Source: Macrococcoides caseolyticum
Lineage (GTDB): Bacteria; Bacillota; Bacilli; Staphylococcales; Staphylococcaceae
Direction: 5' to 3'
Assembly: GCF_002902665.1 (NCBI RefSeq)
Contig: NZ_PPRM01000054.1
Span: 1 to 64,000 of the forward strand
DNA length: 64,000 nt
In this document: positions 60,816 to 64,000 of the stretch, one piece after another
Position numbering within the stretch: position 1 is the stretch's first letter
How the letters are laid out: each line of letters opens with the position of its first letter
Program-made: the position numbers and the translations under genes
Notes under the pieces: model-generated
Databases searched by the model: none
Seen by the model: only the letters and a program-made list of their open reading frames with translations
What the model was told of the DNA's origin: nothing

Positions 60816-61538
60816 TTAATAGAGTGCAAGCCGATGGTGCAGATCACGTACATGAATCTGTCCTGGTGCTACAGGTTCGCCTACATAGCCAAACGTCATT
60901 GATGAACCAAATACGCCACATGCAAGTCGTGTTATCTTACCGATTTCACCCATCGCTATACCAATAACATTCGTATCATAAGCTTGCTTCGTTTCATACA
61001 CTGCATCCATTAGATTCAGCACATCTTTACCATCATAAGGCATTACTGCAAGTTTACAGTAATCTGCATCAAGTGTAATCATCTTCTTGTACATCGCAAG
61101 CATATCTTTTATACGCGGTGTGTATTGAAATTCATGATGACTGATTAGCACTTCAATTTGATGCTGACGCGCGAGCTGCAATAAATCTGTCATGTATTGT
61201 TCATAAATCATTAAATCAATATCAATAATGTCACAGAGGTCATTTGAGATTATAAATTTAATAATCTCATAATAATCTGCAGCTTCTATCGTTGCTCGGT
61301 CTCTATCATCAAACATACGATATGTAAATAATATCTTCTTATTTGGAAATTGGCTTCTAATATATAGAAGTTCATCTTTATAATCCGCTATTGTCATCAC
61401 CTTTAAATCTGCACGGTACTCAATAATATTAAAGAAAGCACTGTTTTCCTCAGCCTCTTTTACATAAACGTTACCCTTATTTTGCACATCTGATAACGTA
61501 ACGATAATCTTTGGAATCGCTAAACCTTTATCACTCAA
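60816..61538 (-). CDS. aroD: AroD, 3-dehydroquinate dehydratase type I
   Basis: A 240-residue TIM-barrel enzyme of the shikimate pathway, forming 3-dehydroshikimate. Key regions: FNIIEYRADL, the catalytic histidine in LISHHEFQYTP, the Schiff-base lysine in DYCKLAVMPYDG and YVGEPVAPGQI near the end. GAGGAGG precedes the ATG. It reads leftwards toward the nitroreductase without overlap. Confidence 0.95.
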   Translation of the reverse strand: MSDKGLAIPKIIVTLSDVQNKGNVYVKEAEENSAFFNIIEYRADLKVMTIADYKDELLYIRSQFPNKKILFTYRMFDDRDRATIEAADYYEIIKFIISNDLCDIIDIDLMIYEQYMTDLLQLARQHQIEVLISHHEFQYTPRIKDMLAMYKKMITLDADYCKLAVMPYDGKDVLNLMDAVYETKQAYDTNVIGIAMGEIGKITRLACGVFGSSMTFGYVGEPVAPGQIHVRDLHHRLALY

Positions 61539-61714
61539 TTTAAATCCTCCTCAAATGAAAGCCCGAAACTGTGGTAAAATGTATACATGTGTTTGAAACG
61601 AGCTGTTTTCTCCATTCTACAACATCTTTGTTCTTTATTATATCAAAATAACCTCATTTTAAATTTGTATCTTAATTTAAATGGGGAACACAAATTTAAC
61701 TTAAAGGTGATACT

Positions 61715-61969
61715 ATGAAAAATACATTTAATCTTAAATATTTACCCGGATGGTGTTTAACTAACAATACTAAGATTCCGATTAGATTAGTAGAAAATAA
61801 ATCTTATATCGCAGTAACAAAACCTATTTACAAAAGTCATAGTATTCTTGATATCATTGAATTTAATAATGGAGAATCTGTTACTTTCACCAACCCGAAC
61901 AACAATAACCAGATTGCTATAGGGATTAGTCATGACGCGAAAGAAATAACCATTAACCCGCGCGATTAA
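61715..61969 (+). CDS. Unknown host protein (84 residues)
   Basis: Plus-strand frame MKNTFNLKYLPGWCLTNNTK to DAKEITINPRD with AAAGGTG before the ATG. Probably beta-rich and soluble. No family recognised. The 60 bases after it may form a long-range stem (AATTTAC, 61978-61984, with GTAAATT, 62021-62027). Confidence 0.65.
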   Translation: MKNTFNLKYLPGWCLTNNTKIPIRLVENKSYIAVTKPIYKSHSILDIIEFNNGESVTFTNPNNNNQIAIGISHDAKEITINPRD

Positions 61970-62058
61970 AAGTAAATAATTTACCCATTCGGTTACCGAT
62001 GTGATGTCTCGGGGTGACTCGTAAATTTTTATACACGCGCCACGTTGCTTATACTCAC

Positions 62059-62220
62059 CTATTTATCAGATCGTTTCACTTCTTGTGATAATGTTAATAT
62101 CGATAACAATACTGCCAACCCTAAAAGGTAATACTTGTAATCACTAATTGAAGATATAACAAATGACAGTAAAAATGCAATAAACAATATAACTGCCAGA
62201 CCATTCATAAAATTATTCAT
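62059..62220 (-). CDS. Small membrane protein (53 residues)
   Basis: Frame MNNFMNGLAVILFIAFLLSF to SQEVKRSDK with two hydrophobic segments (about 8-22 and 30-43). A strong GAAGGAGGATGTT ribosome site. It lies between aroD and the ssrA terminator; it resembles nothing I can name. Confidence 0.72.
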   Translation of the reverse strand: MNNFMNGLAVILFIAFLLSFVISSISDYKYYLLGLAVLLSILTLSQEVKRSDK

Positions 62221-62257
62221 AACATCCTCCTTCATTTAACTATCACCAATATAGCAT

Positions 62258-62290
62258 AAAAAAAGCCTATAACACCAAGTGTTATAGGCT
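62258..62290 (-). terminator. Probable original ssrA (tmRNA) terminator
   Basis: Perfect stem AGCCTATAACAC..GTGTTATAGGCT with a three-base loop and seven T on the minus strand. It begins five bases after the tmRNA 3' end copy, the position expected for the terminator of ssrA. Confidence 0.85.
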
Positions 62291-62294
62291 AATG

Positions 62295-62315
62295 TATGGA
62301 GACGGCGGGAATTGA
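62295..62315 (-). repeat. ssrA: Copy of the tmRNA (ssrA) 3' end, attachment remnant
   Basis: On the minus strand AATTCCCGCCGTCTCCATA matches the T-arm and acceptor end of staphylococcal tmRNA as I recall it. The upstream 330 bases of tmRNA are absent; instead an unrelated sequence follows. This is the typical leftover of integration into ssrA. Confidence 0.78.
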
Positions 62316-62487
62316 TTTTTGCATATTTGAATACTTGTGAAAGTAGCTTAAAACATTGATATATAAACGTTTTCGAGGTATTACACAATTGATGTAAAAC
62401 GTATAAATTTTAAGTTTCGATAAAATTTGGGGGAACGCTCTATCCTATCAAGTTATATCATCATGAACATTCTATCGTTACATGGCA

Positions 62488-63051
62488 TTACTTCTCGATG
62501 TTCACTTTGATTTCTCCCAATTTTTCTCCATTCACACCTTTAGTTGCCTTTAATATTACTGGTGTTGTTGTATCTTCTAGATCATAAGCGATTCCATTTT
62601 TTAATGTACCGTCTTTTTTGATTGTATCTAGTTGCGTATCTAAAAACGGTGTATATTTTTCTAAGTTTGGTAAACCACCAACATTTAATTTATTTACTGT
62701 ATCTTTTGTATCTTGAGTAGCTTCAAATACTGCTAACCAACCACTGATTGCATCAATCTCTTTATCTGATTTATTCTTAACTTCATATATAATTCCTAGT
62801 TGGTCTTTATCCTGTCCCTCGTACGTACCTTTAGGAATAAATTCAGTTTCAAGTACTTTTACATTTATATCATCTAATACTGCTGTTTTTTCTTTTAAAC
62901 CTGTTTTCACATCTTCTTTTTTAGTTTGGTCTTTCTCAACTTTTTTAGCTGCAATCTCTGTTTTGTTTTCTTTTTGCGTTTCTTCGCTATTACATGCTGC
63001 TAATAATAAAGATGATATTAATAACGTACTTCCTAATAACTTAACATTCAT
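62488..63051 (-). CDS. Lipoprotein with DUF5067-like domain
   Basis: A 187-residue lipoprotein: signal peptide with lipobox LLAAC (C20), a lysine/glutamate-rich linker (about 22-58), and a beta domain (about 65-187) with VLETEFIPKGTYEGQDKDQLGIIYEVKNKSDKEI split over two strands, as in DUF5067/TcaA-like immunoglobulin-fold domains. Surface exposed; role unknown. Common on staphylococcal accessory elements. The preceding 220 bases hold no clear gene. Confidence 0.78.
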   Translation of the reverse strand: MNVKLLGSTLLISSLLLAACNSEETQKENKTEIAAKKVEKDQTKKEDVKTGLKEKTAVLDDINVKVLETEFIPKGTYEGQDKDQLGIIYEVKNKSDKEIDAISGWLAVFEATQDTKDTVNKLNVGGLPNLEKYTPFLDTQLDTIKKDGTLKNGIAYDLEDTTTPVILKATKGVNGEKLGEIKVNIEK

Positions 63052-63272
63052 TCCTATATCTCCCTTTTATCTTTTATCATACAATATTAATTATCCTATA
63101 CTCTTTGCTTACTAATCAATATAGATACGGTAACTTGAACGGATATGTAGCTATAATATAGAAAAATCATTTTTAGCCATTCGATATAAGCGATTTTAAG
63201 CACAGTTAGTGGACTACTACCTTACTTTTCAAGTTTCGATGCGTCTGAGGGCGTTTCTCCGACACGAAAAAA

Positions 63273-63485
63273 CTACTTTTTTAGACTTTTCAGCATCTTT
63301 TCTCCTTTATCAGTCAAACGATACTTTGCTTGCTGGCTATCACTTTCATTTATTTTAACGATGCATTTGTGAAAAATTAAATGATCTACTAGGGTAAACA
63401 GTCTACTTGCATCCCTGCAAGTAGGTACGCCTGTTGCAGAGATACTTTCTAAAATTTGATAAAGCTTTTCATTAAGTGAAAGCAT
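63273..63485 (-). CDS. Small winged-helix protein
   Basis: A 70-residue protein MLSLNEKLYQILESISATGV to YRLTDKGEKMLKSLKK with the pattern of a short MarR/PadR-type winged helix (the AKYRLTDKGEKML end is typical). AGAGGATAA precedes the ATG at 63485; the longer frame is less likely. It probably regulates the element. Confidence 0.68.
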   Translation of the reverse strand: MLSLNEKLYQILESISATGVPTCRDASRLFTLVDHLIFHKCIVKINESDSQQAKYRLTDKGEKMLKSLKK

Positions 63486-63625
63486 GTTATTATCCTCTAT
63501 GTCTATAATATTTTTATTCTTATTATACATGGTTTTTTAATGATTGCATAAAAAAAGAGATAACCATATTAAATGGCTATCTATTGCATGTGCTTGTTGC
63601 TTTTCTTTAGTGATTGTGAATAAAA

Positions 63626-63745
63626 TTATTTTTTTATATCGCTACTGTTTATCAATCTTATTATCTGCTCCTTAATTTCTTTAGGTACTTTCACTTGTGC
63701 TGGATCGATTACGTTTCTGTCTTTGTCATAGCATGTGACTTTCAT
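63626..63745 (-). CDS. Small accessory protein (39 residues)
   Basis: Frame MKVTCYDKDRNVIDPAQVKV to LINSSDIKK with a strong AAAGGAGGATAG ribosome site that overlaps the previous gene's end region. Charged, soluble, no family recognised. Confidence 0.65.
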   Translation of the reverse strand: MKVTCYDKDRNVIDPAQVKVPKEIKEQIIRLINSSDIKK

Positions 63746-63758
63746 GTGCTATCCTCCT

Positions 63759-64000
63759 TTAATAACTTTTCAACAAGCTATTTTCTATGTAATTTAATGC
63801 CCCTTTAATCTTTATATATCTTTTCTTACTGTCTTCAAATCTAAAAACAAATTTTCTTTGAAACTCTGAATCTGTTAGTACCTTTTTTTCTAAATCGCTT
63901 TTAGATATTCCACTTATTTTAACGAATTGTTTAACATCAGCAAAGCCAATATACTCATGTTGTGAGGTAGAGTTTTTAATTACTTCTAGTATTGCTTTTT
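63759..64000 (-). CDS. Partial gene at right edge, C-terminal part
   Basis: About 79 codons, open to the edge, ending LLKSY. Contains QHEYIGFADVKQFVKISGIS and VLTDSEFQRKFVFRFEDSKK. The pattern of a helical HTH followed by a short beta hairpin would fit a DNA-binding protein of small islands or phages; this is weak inference. Confidence 0.65.
   Translation of the reverse strand, partial: KAILEVIKNSTSQHEYIGFADVKQFVKISGISKSDLEKKVLTDSEFQRKFVFRFEDSKKRYIKIKGALNYIENSLLKSY

Larger units (their letters stand above)
62297..64000. mobile_element. Edge of a second integrated element at ssrA
   Basis: To the right of the tmRNA 3' end copy lie short genes of accessory type (DUF5067-like lipoprotein, winged-helix protein, 39-residue protein, partial gene), not host core genes. 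No integrase is visible at this end, so it may be at the far end beyond the window. 62316-62487 holds no gene I can support. Confidence 0.6.

Noticed and set aside
61978-62027. AATTTAC..GTAAATT pairing as a structured RNA or riboswitch
   Set aside because: The stem is only seven A/T-rich base pairs over a 36-base loop with no recognised motif; not strong enough to call.

Overview
The window looks like a low-GC Firmicute chromosome of the family Staphylococcaceae (Staphylococcus, Mammaliicoccus or Macrococcus). This rests on gene content and order: the dltX-dltA-dltB start, nagD-like/DUF86/DUF3055 genes, lipA-yutD, fetAB, a CorA-type transporter, sufCDSUB, metNIQ behind a SAM riboswitch, gcvH and aroD, plus FmtA-like proteins. 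The genus cannot be fixed from sequence reading alone.

Layout. 1-13322 is host core: teichoic acid D-alanylation (dlt), phosphatases, two tandem FmtA-like serine hydrolases, lipoyl synthase, a metallophosphatase/TauE/DUF72 cluster, an iron exporter pair and a magnesium channel. 13323-49951 is one complete-looking tailed prophage of about 36.6 kb (siphovirus plan, SPP1-type portal). It is inserted in the last codons of sufB and bounded by a perfect 25-bp direct repeat. Read from its right end it carries integrase, an unknown gene, a CI-like repressor, a Cro-like protein, antirepressor, small early genes, a recombination module (SMC-like ATPase, RecT, MBL-fold hydrolase, SSB), replication initiator, small early genes, dUTPase, late regulator, terminase, portal, capsid, tail, holin and endolysin. 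49926-61538 returns to host genes: the Fe-S cluster assembly operon sufCDSUB, methionine uptake metNIQ, redox proteins, glycine cleavage H protein, a nitroreductase and aroD.

At 62295-62315 there is a short copy of the 3' end of tmRNA (ssrA), directly followed on the minus strand by a strong terminator. To its right are a lipoprotein, small regulators and a partial gene. This is best read as the edge of a second integrated element placed in the ssrA 3' end, with the tmRNA body and the element's integrase beyond the window. Both elements therefore separate a host gene from its original terminator.

Points of most interest: the sufB attachment site, where the stop codon is swapped from TAA to TAG without changing the protein; the ssrA remnant; a lambda-type slippery heptamer joining the two tail chaperone frames; three short hairpins upstream of the scaffold gene; a metallo-hydrolase that appears to start at ATT; two small inverted genes with extended -10 promoters inside the early operon; an unknown 148-residue protein beside the integrase; and a Fur-family 7-1-7 box before a nitroreductase. 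I found no CRISPR array, no tRNA or rRNA, no transposase, and no obvious toxin or antibiotic resistance gene.
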